Of a stretch of 64,000 nucleotides of DNA, positions 1 through 8,635 are shown piece by piece. The notes beneath the pieces were generated by a model, which saw only the letters and a program-made list of their open reading frames with translations, searched no databases and was not told the origin of the DNA. The position numbers were made by a program, and so were the translations under genes. The stretch comes from Candidatus Nitrotoga sp. LAW (lineage in GTDB: Bacteria > Pseudomonadota > Gammaproteobacteria > Burkholderiales > Gallionellaceae), in the NCBI GenBank assembly GCA_003402315.1, contig QFXI01000009.1, positions 1 to 64,000 of the forward strand, given 5' to 3'. Positions within the stretch are counted from its first letter, which is position 1; each line of letters begins with the position of its first letter.

Positions 1-599
1 TTGCGAAGGAAAAATCAAATGGTGTTGACATGCAATTACGCTGGCGTTCGGGTCCGCATTCAGCAAGTATCAGTGGCTTTTACACACGCTTCCAGAATTA
101 CATTGCGTTGATTAACAGCGGCCAAGAACAGGAAGAGCTACGGGAAGCTTTGTTTCGCGCGGTGAAAGCCCAGTTCCATGGTTTTGAGGCGGAAGGAAAA
201 TTTCGGGTATATGAAGAGAAAGGAAATCTGGATCTCAACCTGCGCGGCGACTATGTGCGGGCGAAAAACAGTAATACAGGGGAGCCGTTGCCGCGCATTT
301 CGCCCATGCGTCTTGGCGCGGGACTTGACTATCAACTGGGCAAGTTCAGCGCAAGGCTCGACGTTTCCCATTCCTTCAAGCAGGACCAAGTGGCAACGAA
401 CGAACTACCCACCCGTGGCTACACGCTGACTAACACCACGTTGAACTACCGCTTTAAGACACCCTCAGTCAATTGGGATGCCTATATCAAGGGTAATAAC
501 CTTTTTAACCAGGAAGCCAGAATGCATACCTCCTTCTTGAAGGAACTCGCCCCGTTGCCAGGTCGCGGATTCCTTATGGGTGTACGGGCTAATTTTTGA
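1..599 (+). CDS. TonB-dependent receptor, C-terminal part (cut by window edge)
   Basis: This is the last part of an outer-membrane TonB-dependent receptor; the reading frame is open to the left edge, so the start lies outside the window. The visible ~198 residues alternate polar and aromatic residues as in beta-strands (for example YTLTNTTLNYRF and WDAYIKGNNLFNQEAR) and end in a terminal Phe, the usual C-terminal signature of outer-membrane barrels. The NLFNQEAR stretch matches the conserved last-strand region of TonB receptors. Its substrate cannot be told from this piece. A Sel1-repeat gene follows 55 bp downstream on the same strand and may be cotranscribed. Confidence 0.85.
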   Translation, partial: AKEKSNGVDMQLRWRSGPHSASISGFYTRFQNYIALINSGQEQEELREALFRAVKAQFHGFEAEGKFRVYEEKGNLDLNLRGDYVRAKNSNTGEPLPRISPMRLGAGLDYQLGKFSARLDVSHSFKQDQVATNELPTRGYTLTNTTLNYRFKTPSVNWDAYIKGNNLFNQEARMHTSFLKELAPLPGRGFLMGVRANF

Positions 600-654
600 C
601 CTATTACATCTGATCGACACAAAGTAAAAATATTAACTTGAAAGAGGCCTAGAA

Positions 655-1575
655 ATGTCATTACTGAATATCTATAAAAGCAGTGCAGCACTATTATTTC
701 TAACCATGTTATTTACTATTGAGGCGAATGCGCATGGTTACTCATGGTTTGCAACGACAGAGCAGGTGGCGCAGCTGGCTGAATTAAAAAAGCATGCGGA
801 AGCGGGTGATCCGAATGCGCAGTTCAGCCTAGGCTACATGAACGATACTGGAAGGGACAACGGCATCATGCCAAAGGACACCAGAAAAGCGGCAGAATGG
901 TATGAAAAAGCCGCCCTTCAGGGACATGTCAAGGCCCAGTCTGCTCTAGGGCAGGCGTACATCAAAGGATTTGGTGTGCCCAAAAATTATGTTATCGGTG
1001 TGGATTGGCTTCAGAAGGCAGCCGATCAGGGTGATGCTGACGCGCAACTGGAGCTTGGCTGGCTATACGCTGGCAGCAAAGGGATACCCGATGATCCTGC
1101 CAAGGCATTGATATGGTGGCAGCATGCAGCCGATCGCGATTTTGCCCATGCACAGTTCATGCTTGGGTTGATCTACAACAAAGGTGAAATCGTACCGAGG
1201 AATATTTCCAATGCCGTTGCATTATGGACCAGGGCATCAATGCAGGGATACCATCCAGCGCAGTCCAGCCTCGGATCAATGTACCATTCTGGAGAAGGTG
1301 TGCCAAAAGATGTAATCAAAGCAGTTGGACTATGGGAAAAAGCAGCTGCATTTGGATTCGTCGATGCGCAGTACAACCTCGCTTTGGCTTACCATTTGGG
1401 CAGTGGCGTAGAAAAAAATGAATTGATGGCCTATGCGTGGGCAAATCTTGCTGCCGAGTATGGTGGCAGCGAAATTGCAAAAAAACTACGAAATTCAATT
1501 GTTTTGCCTAAAGATAAACAAGAGCTGGCAAATCAAATGTTCACAAATTGGCAGCTTGGGCAGACCTATCGCTAA
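655..1575 (+). CDS. Secreted Sel1-repeat (TPR-like) protein
   Basis: 306 residues. An N-terminal signal peptide (hydrophobic LLFLTMLFTIEANA) is followed by about six Sel1-like repeats of ~36 residues with the recurring pattern A..G...AQ..LG..Y..G.GV..N...A..W...AA. Such repeats form an alpha-solenoid used for protein-protein contacts, here probably in the periplasm. No catalytic domain is visible. The ATG is preceded by AGAGG at good spacing. The gene follows the TonB receptor fragment closely, so a role with that receptor is possible but unproven. Confidence 0.85.
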   Translation: MSLLNIYKSSAALLFLTMLFTIEANAHGYSWFATTEQVAQLAELKKHAEAGDPNAQFSLGYMNDTGRDNGIMPKDTRKAAEWYEKAALQGHVKAQSALGQAYIKGFGVPKNYVIGVDWLQKAADQGDADAQLELGWLYAGSKGIPDDPAKALIWWQHAADRDFAHAQFMLGLIYNKGEIVPRNISNAVALWTRASMQGYHPAQSSLGSMYHSGEGVPKDVIKAVGLWEKAAAFGFVDAQYNLALAYHLGSGVEKNELMAYAWANLAAEYGGSEIAKKLRNSIVLPKDKQELANQMFTNWQLGQTYR

Positions 1576-1594
1576 CACCCCCACATCGTTTATT

Positions 1595-1620
1595 GGCCCG
1601 GAATAATACTATTCTGGGCC
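1595..1620 (+). terminator. Hairpin after the Sel1 gene, possible terminator
   Basis: GGCCCGGAATA and TATTCTGGGCC form an 11-bp stem (one G-U pair) with a 4-nt loop, 20 bp after the Sel1-repeat stop codon. No clear T-run follows, so intrinsic termination is only likely, not certain. Confidence 0.5.
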
Positions 1621-1965
1621 GTTGAAACAGTTCAATATTTCTACGCGGTTTTCGCAACATGCGATTTTATGATCGCCTCATTTAGGTGAGGTGCGACATT
1701 TTGCCGCATTCTCACACATCTGCTTTCCTCCTAGAATAAGCCACCCTGAAATAATTATTTCAGGAAAAAACACCGTAACCCAGCTTAATGTTGATTTATA
1801 CCATTAGCCCGGAACACTTGAAGAAAAGTGGGCATACGCCACAAAAACACCCTTTGAAGAAAGCTGAATCCTGGGTTTTTGCCGACGGTGAGCCTTAACT
1901 GTCACCGAATCATAATTCGGAATTGAATAAATACGTTACACCCCGAAATTCACACTCAAGAAAAA
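1621..1965. other. Long non-coding leader before the TonB receptor
   Basis: About 345 bp without a credible gene. It holds several small hairpins: CCTCA/TGAGG near 1677-1692, the palindrome at 1745-1764, CACTT/AAGTG near 1815-1830, GGTGA/TCACC near 1888-1907 and CCGAAT/ATTCGG near 1906-1921. I compared it with cobalamin, TPP and yybP-ykoY consensus boxes from memory and saw none. It may be a structured 5' leader or simply an operator region. Confidence 0.35.
1745..1764. promoter_or_regulatory. Perfect 20-bp palindrome upstream of TonB receptor
   Basis: CCTGAAATAATTATTTCAGG is a perfect inverted repeat with no loop, followed by an A-run. It lacks a T-run on either 3' side, so it is not an intrinsic terminator. 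Its symmetric AT-rich shape fits a dimeric repressor site (Fur/Zur-like length, but not their textbook consensus). It lies ~200 bp before the TonB receptor start. Confidence 0.4.
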
Positions 1966-4122
1966 ATGATACGCACAAAACCATTCACCATCAGTGTATT
2001 GACACTGCTCATTAATCCTACTGTATTTGCGGCAGATGAGACCCAAGCATTATCTGTTTTGGAAGAAGTGACTGTTACCGGAACCCGCGAGCCGACGCCC
2101 CTGTCTGAAGTGTCCGAGTCAGTCGGAATAATCAAGAAAGAGACCATTGCGTTCACCGCACCAGCCCATCCGCAGCAACTACTTGGGCAAATTCCCGGGG
2201 TGGCGGTCAACGTAACCAACGGTGAAGGGCATACCATGGGTATACGCCAGAAGATTGGTACCGACCCTGTTTACTTGTATCTGGAAGACGGCATTCCAAT
2301 TCGTGCTACCGGATTTTTTAACCATAATGCGCTGTATGAGGTCAATATTCCCCAAGCAGGCGGCGTTGAAGTGGTGAAAGGGATAGGCTCGGCGCTCTAT
2401 GGCTCCGATGCGATCGGCGGTACGGTAAACATCTTGACGAGCAAGCCAACCACCCAAAGTGGCGCTGGACTTTCCGCAGAAACCGGAAGCTACGGCTGGT
2501 ATCGAGTACTGGGCCATGCCAACACCGGGCAGAAAGAATTTGGCGCCCTACGTGCCGATGTAAATGTCTCGCATACCGATGGTTGGCGCGAGAAAACTGC
2601 ATATGACCGGTTAAGCACTAATCTGCGCTGGGATTATGCGCCTAGCGGTAACACGGTATTAAAAACCATTCTGGGATACACCAAGATTGACCAGCAGACT
2701 GGCGCAAACTCGGCGCTCACCCCAACTGAATATGAGAACACTCCAACCGTGAACGCGCGGTCTGCCGCATACCGCAAAGTGGACGCGTTGCGGCTTTCTA
2801 CTAATGTAGATCATTATATTGGTGAGAATGAACTCATCTCGATTACGCCGTATTTCCGAAATAACAAAATGGACCTCAATGGTTCGTATAACTTTAGTAC
2901 TAGCGCGACCGGTGATCCCCGAATTGAAAAATCCGATGTTACATCGCTAGGTGTGCTTACCAAATGGCGTAAAGATTTCCCAAATGCATTGAGGGCACGC
3001 GTAATCGTGGGTTTTGATTATGACTATAGCCCCGGGAAACGCACCGAGGACGCCATTAGTTTTGCCGCTCCAGGTTGCACAGTCGCCGGTACGGCAGTAA
3101 GCATTCAAAAATTTAATTGCTATACGGTAGGGCCGCGCATCTATGACTATGATGTGACTTACCAAAGTGCGTCACCCTATTTCCATACCGAATTTTCCCC
3201 GGTAGAAAAGTTGCGTGTAACGGCTGCGGTGCGATATGACTCCATAAGTTACGACATGACTAACAATTTGGCAGCAGGTGATCTCGTTTATGGCACAAAA
3301 CATTATTGGCAAAATGCCAATGCCTCGCAATCATTTTCGAAGGTTAGCCCCAAACTGGGCGTAAATTTTGCGTTGACTCCCGTCACCCATATATACGCTT
3401 CTTACAAACAGGGATTCCGTGCGCCAAGCGAGGGTAATTTATTCCGGGCAGGCCATGATTCAACGCTCGACCGGAGCCAAACCAAAGCCACTGATTTTCT
3501 GCAACTCAAACCTATCAAAGCGGACCAGTACGAAGTTGGATTGCGTGGCGATGCGAAAGGTTGGAATTATGATTTGACCGCGTACTCGTTAAGAAAACGT
3601 GATGACATCCTTAGCCAACGTGACGCACTCAACCAGATCACGATTTCCTCGAATAACGGCAGCACCAAGCATCAAGGTGTTGAGTTGGGGATAGGTACCG
3701 CCTTGACAGAAAAATTGCGGTTAGACCTTGCTTATAGTTATGCCAAGCATACCTACGAATCTTGGGTTACCAATCAATTTACCGGTGCAAACAATACCGG
3801 CAAGGACGTTGAATCTGCGCCTAACCAGTTTGGCAATACGCGCCTGACTTGGACCCCAGCGAAGGGTACTACTACCCAAATTGAATGGGTGAAAATGGGT
3901 TCTTACTGGCTGGATGCGGCCAACACCGGGAAGTACGCAGGACACCAGTTATGGAATCTGCGGGCCAGCCATGAAATTACAAAAGGAGTATCAATGTCAG
4001 GACGTATCATGAATTTGGCCGATAAACGTTATGCTGACAGCGCTGGTGGAACAGGTGCCGCACCTACCCTATCGCCCGGATTGCCACGTACCGTCTTTGC
4101 TGGCGTACAGGCCGCTTGGTAG
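1966..4122 (+). CDS. TonB-dependent outer-membrane receptor
   Basis: 718 residues, full length for the family. A signal peptide (ISVLTLLINPTVFAA) is followed by a TonB-box-like segment (LEEVTVTGTR, about residues 31-40), a plug domain with the hallmark GVEVVKGIGSALYGSDAIGGTVNI (motifs VVKG and ALYGSDAIGG, about residues 130-150), and a ~22-strand barrel. The end has GRIMNLADKRYADS and a terminal aromatic Trp. It imports a scarce ligand (siderophore, haem, metal chelate or cobalamin) using TonB energy; the ligand cannot be assigned. A long leader with a 20-bp palindrome precedes it, suggesting regulation. The ATG has only a weak ribosome site. Confidence 0.9.
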   Translation: MIRTKPFTISVLTLLINPTVFAADETQALSVLEEVTVTGTREPTPLSEVSESVGIIKKETIAFTAPAHPQQLLGQIPGVAVNVTNGEGHTMGIRQKIGTDPVYLYLEDGIPIRATGFFNHNALYEVNIPQAGGVEVVKGIGSALYGSDAIGGTVNILTSKPTTQSGAGLSAETGSYGWYRVLGHANTGQKEFGALRADVNVSHTDGWREKTAYDRLSTNLRWDYAPSGNTVLKTILGYTKIDQQTGANSALTPTEYENTPTVNARSAAYRKVDALRLSTNVDHYIGENELISITPYFRNNKMDLNGSYNFSTSATGDPRIEKSDVTSLGVLTKWRKDFPNALRARVIVGFDYDYSPGKRTEDAISFAAPGCTVAGTAVSIQKFNCYTVGPRIYDYDVTYQSASPYFHTEFSPVEKLRVTAAVRYDSISYDMTNNLAAGDLVYGTKHYWQNANASQSFSKVSPKLGVNFALTPVTHIYASYKQGFRAPSEGNLFRAGHDSTLDRSQTKATDFLQLKPIKADQYEVGLRGDAKGWNYDLTAYSLRKRDDILSQRDALNQITISSNNGSTKHQGVELGIGTALTEKLRLDLAYSYAKHTYESWVTNQFTGANNTGKDVESAPNQFGNTRLTWTPAKGTTTQIEWVKMGSYWLDAANTGKYAGHQLWNLRASHEITKGVSMSGRIMNLADKRYADSAGGTGAAPTLSPGLPRTVFAGVQAAW

Positions 4123-4142
4123 CCGCGCCGTAAATAGATTGA

Positions 4143-4322
4143 GGGCACCTCTAAAAATTAAGAGTTCTAAACAAGACTAGGCGCGAATAAAAAATGTTGA
4201 CGCAGCATATAATTGATATGTAAGGAAACATTTTTTGTGAGCAACAACGTATTGTGACGAGACGGGTTAAGCAGGCAATCCCCGAAGGGGATGCTCGCAA
4301 ATCTGAATTTTTAGAGGTGTCC
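4143..4322. mobile_element. MITE-like element, copy A
   Basis: A 180-bp non-coding element with near-perfect terminal inverted repeats: left GGGCACCTCTAAAAATT (4143-4159), right AATTTTTAGAGGTGTCC (4306-4322), one mismatch. It is flanked by TTGA on both sides (4139-4142 and 4323-4326), a probable 4-bp target duplication. A second copy lies at 17270-17411. Copy A carries 38 bp (4261-4298) absent from copy B, containing the small hairpin ATCCCC-GAA-GGGGAT. No transposase is encoded, so it would need one in trans. Confidence 0.8.
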
Positions 4323-4342
4323 TTGATCAGTTTAATTACCGG

Positions 4343-5200
4343 ATGATAACCACATCAAAAAATTTACCGCGTATCCCCGTTGCGCCGAATTCCATGCAAA
4401 AGGGAATTCCGCTTAAGAACCTGCTTGGCTTAGAGGCGATTGATTGTTTAGCGCACAATATTTTGCTGGTGTATCCCCAGGTTGATACAGAATCATTTTG
4501 TCGGGATGCATCGAATGGCCTGGAGCCACTCGGTATACTGGAGCGGGGTAAAAAACTAGCGCGGACGCTCCGCCTATACTTGCCCCGGAAATATGCAACT
4601 GCCATAGAGATCATCTTGGCTTCCCTGACTCCGCCGCTGACCCGCACTGATACGCTAGGGTTGGCGGTATTTTTTTACCTGCCACATGTTAGTTTTATCG
4701 CAGAGTATGGATGGGAGTTTGAAGAAAACGATGGGCATGACCCGTTCTTGGTTTCGATGCGGGCACAATATGAACTCACAAAACGATTCAGTGCAGAATT
4801 TTCCATGCGTCCATTTTTGATCAAACAACAAGAACGCACCTTATCGCAGTTGCTGGAATGGACATCTGACCCAGACCCCCATGTCCGTCGGCTTTGCTCG
4901 GAAAGTACCCGCCCCAGATTGCCTTGGGCGGCACGGATTCCCGCATTTATCACGAACCCAACTTCTGCGCTTCCGATACTCGAAGCTCTAAAAAATGACC
5001 AAGATCTCTATGTGCGAAGAAGTGTTGCAAATCATCTTGGCGATATTGCAAAAGACCACCCTGAATTTGTGTTTACAATTTGTGAGCGTTGGTTAACCGA
5101 TGCGACCAACGAGGTAAAATGGCTCATCCGCCATGCACTTCGGCATCCAGCCAAAAAAGAAAATAAAACCGCACTCCAGCTCAGAGCCGCCGCAAAGTAA
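4343..5200 (+). CDS. AlkC-like HEAT-repeat DNA alkylation repair protein (short form)
   Basis: 285 residues resembling the AlkC/AlkD-type DNA glycosylase family (COG4335), which removes alkylated bases without flipping them. The second half carries the recognisable HEAT motifs DPDPHVRRLCSE-TRPRLPWA, DLYVRRSVANHLGDIAKDHP and WLIRHALRHPAKK. From memory, AlkC members often continue ~80 residues beyond this point into an Ig-like domain; here the protein ends at residue 285, so it may be a short or truncated form. Start is uncertain: ATG 4343 has no ribosome site, and the internal ATG at 4394 (MQKGIPLKNLLGLEA) fits typical family N-termini better. The MITE ends only 20 bp upstream. Confidence 0.7.
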   Translation: MITTSKNLPRIPVAPNSMQKGIPLKNLLGLEAIDCLAHNILLVYPQVDTESFCRDASNGLEPLGILERGKKLARTLRLYLPRKYATAIEIILASLTPPLTRTDTLGLAVFFYLPHVSFIAEYGWEFEENDGHDPFLVSMRAQYELTKRFSAEFSMRPFLIKQQERTLSQLLEWTSDPDPHVRRLCSESTRPRLPWAARIPAFITNPTSALPILEALKNDQDLYVRRSVANHLGDIAKDHPEFVFTICERWLTDATNEVKWLIRHALRHPAKKENKTALQLRAAAK

Positions 5201-5309
5201 AGGATATCAGCAGGTACCTGGCTCTCCCAAAAACTGATCTTAAGAGAAACGATCCAACATTACCGTCAAACGGGATACACAAGATTTGTCCCCAGTGCCA
5301 GGAGTTATT

Positions 5310-5789
5310 ATGAAAAATCGGGAAGAACCCATAGCTGTTGTGGCCGCGCAAGTTGCGCCACGCACGAAACTATCAAATTATCCAGAACCATTCGCTTCAC
5401 GTATGAAGGGTCGGGAAAAGCGTCCTCTAGGAGACTTGTTTGGTCTTTCAAACTTCGGGGTAAATCTAACGCGGCTTTCGCCCGGTGCTGCTTCAGCGCT
5501 ACGTCACGCCCACTCCAAGCAGGACGAATTTATCTATATTTTGCACGGGTATCCCATTTTGATTACCGATGCAGGCGAAACACAGCTTTCTCCTGGTATG
5601 TGTGCGGGATTCAAAGCCGGCACAGGAAACGCGCACCAGTTGGTGAATCGCACCAGCGACGAAGTACATTTTCTTGAGGTAGGCGACCGCAGCCCAGGAG
5701 ATTCAGCACAATATCCAGATGATGATTTAAAAGCGCTTCTCGTCGAAGGAAAATGGCAATTTACTCACAACGACGGTTCACTATATTGA
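5310..5789 (+). CDS. Small cupin-domain protein
   Basis: 159 residues forming a single cupin beta-barrel. The metal-site motif is visible as a degenerate cupin-1 box (LRHAHSKQDEFIYILHG, with H, H and E ligands) and cupin-2 box (GTGNAHQLVN). A divalent metal is therefore likely bound. The ATG at 5310 is chosen because AGGAG lies 6-8 nt upstream; an in-frame TTG at 5286 lacks one. Substrate is unknown; similar small cupins act as isomerases, dioxygenases or sugar-binding sensors. An ABM-like gene follows on the same strand. Confidence 0.75.
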   Translation: MKNREEPIAVVAAQVAPRTKLSNYPEPFASRMKGREKRPLGDLFGLSNFGVNLTRLSPGAASALRHAHSKQDEFIYILHGYPILITDAGETQLSPGMCAGFKAGTGNAHQLVNRTSDEVHFLEVGDRSPGDSAQYPDDDLKALLVEGKWQFTHNDGSLY

Positions 5790-5847
5790 AGTCCATCCAA
5801 CCTCACACAACATAGAAATTGTGCGATTTTTTATCAAAAAGGTTTAT

Positions 5848-6129
5848 ATGCAATACGTTTTAATCATTCACGAAGTAGCGGCTTATCCAGCATGGAAGGC
5901 TGTTTTTGATCAAGCCGCAAACATTAGAAAAAGTGCTGGAGAAATCAGCTACCAATTGTTGCGGTACGATAATGACGCAAACAACATCGTCCATTTCTCG
6001 CAATGGTCATCGCTGGACAATGCCCGGCGTTTTTTCGAGTCCCCTGAGTTAGTGGAAATCAGAAAAAAAGCCGGTGTAAAGGCGCCCTCGTTTATCTATC
6101 TGGAAGAAATAGAACATGGGGTGCTATAG
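5848..6129 (+). CDS. Small ABM-like (antibiotic biosynthesis monooxygenase fold) protein
   Basis: 93 residues from the ATG at 5848, with AAGG upstream. The sequence (YVLIIHEVAAYPAWKAVFDQ, then FSQWSSLDNARRFFESPEL) has the ferredoxin-like ABM pattern: an N-terminal strand, a helix with a conserved W, a strand with W, and an ARRFFESPE helix. Such dimeric proteins include small quinol or haem monooxygenases and many uncharacterised members. No catalytic role can be assigned. The GTG at 5821 would add nine residues but has no ribosome site. Confidence 0.6.
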   Translation: MQYVLIIHEVAAYPAWKAVFDQAANIRKSAGEISYQLLRYDNDANNIVHFSQWSSLDNARRFFESPELVEIRKKAGVKAPSFIYLEEIEHGVL

Positions 6130-6268
6130 CCCTAAACTTAAGCTCAAACATGGCCGCACAAATTTGCCCGCACCGTTATTGATCTGGCATGGTGAGACAT
6201 AACCTCGCTCGGGCTGAAATTGTCGATCCTCCAGCTCTATCAAGCTATCAAATCGGTATGATTGATAA

Positions 6269-6703
6269 TTAGCCAATCAGGTGCAAACCCTGCGCGCCGC
6301 CACATACAGCATCCGTAACTAAACGCCGGTCGAAAGTCGCCAGCTGTCCTTTGTGTGCGCATGCCAGCGCCAGCAAATAGCTATTAGTTACTTGGCCGGA
6401 ACTCAGTAGGCGCTCCGTGTCCATCATCTCGATGTCCAGCAGGCTGATATTGTCTGGCCAAAACACATAACCGGGGAGTATCCGCAAGCCTTTCATCAAC
6501 TGTGCCACCTCCGCTGGCGTGCCCGGCGAATTAGGATAGCGGGGATGCCCCACAATGCGCAGCACACCATTCTCCGTCAATGGGCAGGTCGCCCATGCCT
6601 GCTTCCCGTGCGCTGCAAACCAGTCATGCGCTGCATCGTGCTGGACATGCGCCGGATCAATCAGCGCGATCAGCACGTTTACATCGAGCAGAAAAACCCT
6701 CAC
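6269..6703 (-). CDS. PIN-domain ribonuclease, VapC-like toxin
   Basis: 144 residues with a PIN domain: first acidic residue in FLLDVNVLIALID (D7), an E in LTENGVLRI, and a C-terminal acidic cluster with ATFDRRL. These residues hold the Mg2+ used to cut RNA, as in VapC toxins of type II toxin-antitoxin pairs. The likely start is GTG at 6701-6703, overlapping a TGA in the arrangement usual for an upstream antitoxin. Only the last ten codons of that antitoxin remain (6700-6732). The toxin reading frame itself is intact, so it may be inactive in expression, neutralised in trans, or tolerated. Confidence 0.8.
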   Translation of the reverse strand: MRVFLLDVNVLIALIDPAHVQHDAAHDWFAAHGKQAWATCPLTENGVLRIVGHPRYPNSPGTPAEVAQLMKGLRILPGYVFWPDNISLLDIEMMDTERLLSSGQVTNSYLLALACAHKGQLATFDRRLVTDAVCGGAQGLHLIG

Positions 6704-6732
6704 GGCAACTCGTCGCGCAGATGTTGTAGCCG
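6700..6732 (-). pseudogene. Antitoxin tail remnant before vapC
   Basis: The frame read into the VapC start encodes RLQHLRDELP-stop and overlaps the toxin start by 4 bp (GTGA), as in real vapBC pairs. One codon further upstream is a TGA (6733-6735), and the preceding ~170 bp encode no recognisable DNA-binding domain. I read this as the surviving C-terminus of a lost ribbon-helix-helix-type antitoxin. Confidence 0.45.
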
Positions 6733-6905
6733 TCAGGCCAAGTGAGGTGGGGGCGGGAGCCGGCTGGGCCTACTGATAAATGAGTGTCCTACCCGCTGCG
6801 GTGGTGCTGGTTTGGCGTCCAGCAGTGTCGTAGAATCCGCGAGGGCACACCTTCCGGGTGCAAGAACCTCTACGAGGCAAAGACGTGTCCAACCTACCTG
6901 ACTGA

Positions 6906-7319
6906 TTAGTCATTTTTCATCTGTCGGCCAATAATGCGCATCGTACCAATAAAAAAATGTAATGAACGACGAACATCGGGGTCGTTTAGGGAGCTGATCA
7001 ATTGAAACAAACCGGGTGGCTTTTCTAATGCTTCCGTTTGAGCATTCGCCATACGGACAGCATTACCGGCTGTCCAGCCCAGCGCTAAAATTTCCTCGCC
7101 TACTTTAGTGGTTTTTTCCAATGCCGCTTCATCAAGGAATTGGATATTGTCCGATATGATTGACAATAAGTCGATGATGTTGTTGAACCGACCGGCTTGT
7201 ACTAATGGGGCTGTTTTTTCGATTAAGTTTTTAATGCCCTCGATAGTTGCTGGGTTATTAAGGGCTGTATCCGACATAAATTTTTCTTCAATTATATTTA
7301 ACTGCATTTCTTCAGACAT
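6906..7319 (-). CDS. DUF1641 family protein
   Basis: 137 residues, mostly helical, with the DUF1641 pattern: ENLIEKTAPLVQ-like helix, a glycine-containing centre, and the C-terminal LISSLNDPDVRRSLHFFIGTMRIIGRQ. It is the last gene of a four-gene operon behind an SQR-like flavoprotein. DUF1641 genes are often found beside SQR-type genes, where their role is unknown; a membrane-interface or partner role is a guess. AGGGG precedes the ATG. The gap to the SQR-like gene is 16 bp. Confidence 0.8.
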   Translation of the reverse strand: MSEEMQLNIIEEKFMSDTALNNPATIEGIKNLIEKTAPLVQAGRFNNIIDLLSIISDNIQFLDEAALEKTTKVGEEILALGWTAGNAVRMANAQTEALEKPPGLFQLISSLNDPDVRRSLHFFIGTMRIIGRQMKND

Positions 7320-7335
7320 AAGAATTCCCCTTTAA

Positions 7336-8535
7336 TCAAACTATCCCACGCGCAACGGCCCAATAAATACCGCGATTAAACGTTTTACGCATTAACCCCC
7401 CGAGCTTGGTAGGTGGTGCGACCTGTACATCACTCTTATAGTCGTACCAGAGTGGCATGCCGGCTTCCAATCCCATTTGAGCGATTGCTTGAACTTTTCC
7501 ATCATAAATAGCAGAGGTATAACCGCGACGAATTTCCGAAGCGATATTTTCCACGACGACAGGTGACTGGTTATGGCAAGTGCCCCCGGCTTTACTAACT
7601 GGCAAATCAACGGTATCGCCCATCACATAGACATTATCGGAACCGTACATTTTCAAGGTTTCAAAGTCAGTAGGTAACCAGCCTTCATTATTTTGTGCTT
7701 CTGATTTTCCTGAATTAATTACGGCATCTACCGCGCGGATAGGTGGAGTGGCCATTAAAATATCAAACTCTTGGGAGTTACCTTCCTCCGAATAAGCTAT
7801 TTTTGCTTCGGGATCAACCTTATCTAAAGTAAAACCACGTTGATATTTAATGTCTTTACTATCAAAAATGGTAGGCAACACGTCACAAGTTGGTTTCTGT
7901 AAAAATAAACAATTACGCAATAATTGAGAGACAGTAGGATAGCTATAAATAATCTCCACACGGTCTCGCACATTTCGTTTACGTAAATATTCATCAAGCA
8001 TTAACGTGGTTTCGATAGGAGCAATGCCACATTGATGAGGTACATTAGGGGTTTTAGGGAAATTGACTGTTATAAATATACGGCCCTCTTCGATGGTGCG
8101 TAATTTTTGGGCAAGTTGTTGCGCCGCTTTAGTCTGGTAAAAATGATCACCTGCCTCCTTCAAGCCTTCAATGCGTTCTGGCGCGGGAACACAGCCTGTT
8201 GAAATAACAAGATACTCATAATCGTATCGTTTGCCACTTTCACAGAGGACGCGATTTTGCTTAAATTCAAAGCTTTCAACACCATCAACATGAAAAATAA
8301 TTTCAGGGCGTAATAATGAACGTTGTTTGCGGACTAATTCATGAGGATGATAAGCATTAAAAGCCACATACATATTGGCTGGCTTATAAATATGGTTGGG
8401 GGAATTTGAGAGCATCATAATCTCAATTTCACCATTTAGAATTTCAGGATAAAGCTTAGCGACTAAGTTGTTAGCGGTCATCGTGCCGCCAATCCCGCCA
8501 CCAACAACGATAATTCGTTTTGCTGTGCTAGTCAT
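7336..8535 (-). CDS. FAD-dependent SQR-like oxidoreductase (sulfide:quinone reductase family)
   Basis: 399 residues. An N-terminal FAD-binding motif (VVGGGIGGTMTANNL) opens the protein; a second nucleotide-type segment includes YEYLVISTGCVPAPE; the FAD end motif is YVMGDTVDLPVSKAGG. Cys in PNVPHQCGIAPIE matches the conserved SQR active-site cysteine before the middle domain, and a second Cys in GGTCHNQ lies near the third SQR cysteine. The first canonical cysteine is not evident (Tyr-containing FYQTKAAQ there). It may oxidise sulfide or a related reduced-sulfur compound at the membrane and pass electrons to quinone. It sits in an operon with ferredoxin and DUF1641 genes, and AAAGGAG precedes the ATG. 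Confidence 0.75.
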   Translation of the reverse strand: MTSTAKRIIVVGGGIGGTMTANNLVAKLYPEILNGEIEIMMLSNSPNHIYKPANMYVAFNAYHPHELVRKQRSLLRPEIIFHVDGVESFEFKQNRVLCESGKRYDYEYLVISTGCVPAPERIEGLKEAGDHFYQTKAAQQLAQKLRTIEEGRIFITVNFPKTPNVPHQCGIAPIETTLMLDEYLRKRNVRDRVEIIYSYPTVSQLLRNCLFLQKPTCDVLPTIFDSKDIKYQRGFTLDKVDPEAKIAYSEEGNSQEFDILMATPPIRAVDAVINSGKSEAQNNEGWLPTDFETLKMYGSDNVYVMGDTVDLPVSKAGGTCHNQSPVVVENIASEIRRGYTSAIYDGKVQAIAQMGLEAGMPLWYDYKSDVQVAPPTKLGGLMRKTFNRGIYWAVARGIV

Positions 8536-8635
8536 AATAACTCCTTTAATAGGTTATCAATTAAAGAGTCAACTCTCAGAAGCTTATTAATCATAAAGAT
8601 ACAGAGCTAAGTACAAGAAGACTCATTTTAATTAA

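Noticed and set aside
1655-1965. Riboswitch in the TonB receptor leader
   Set aside because: Conserved boxes of cobalamin, TPP and yybP-ykoY riboswitches were not found by eye; only generic hairpins are present.
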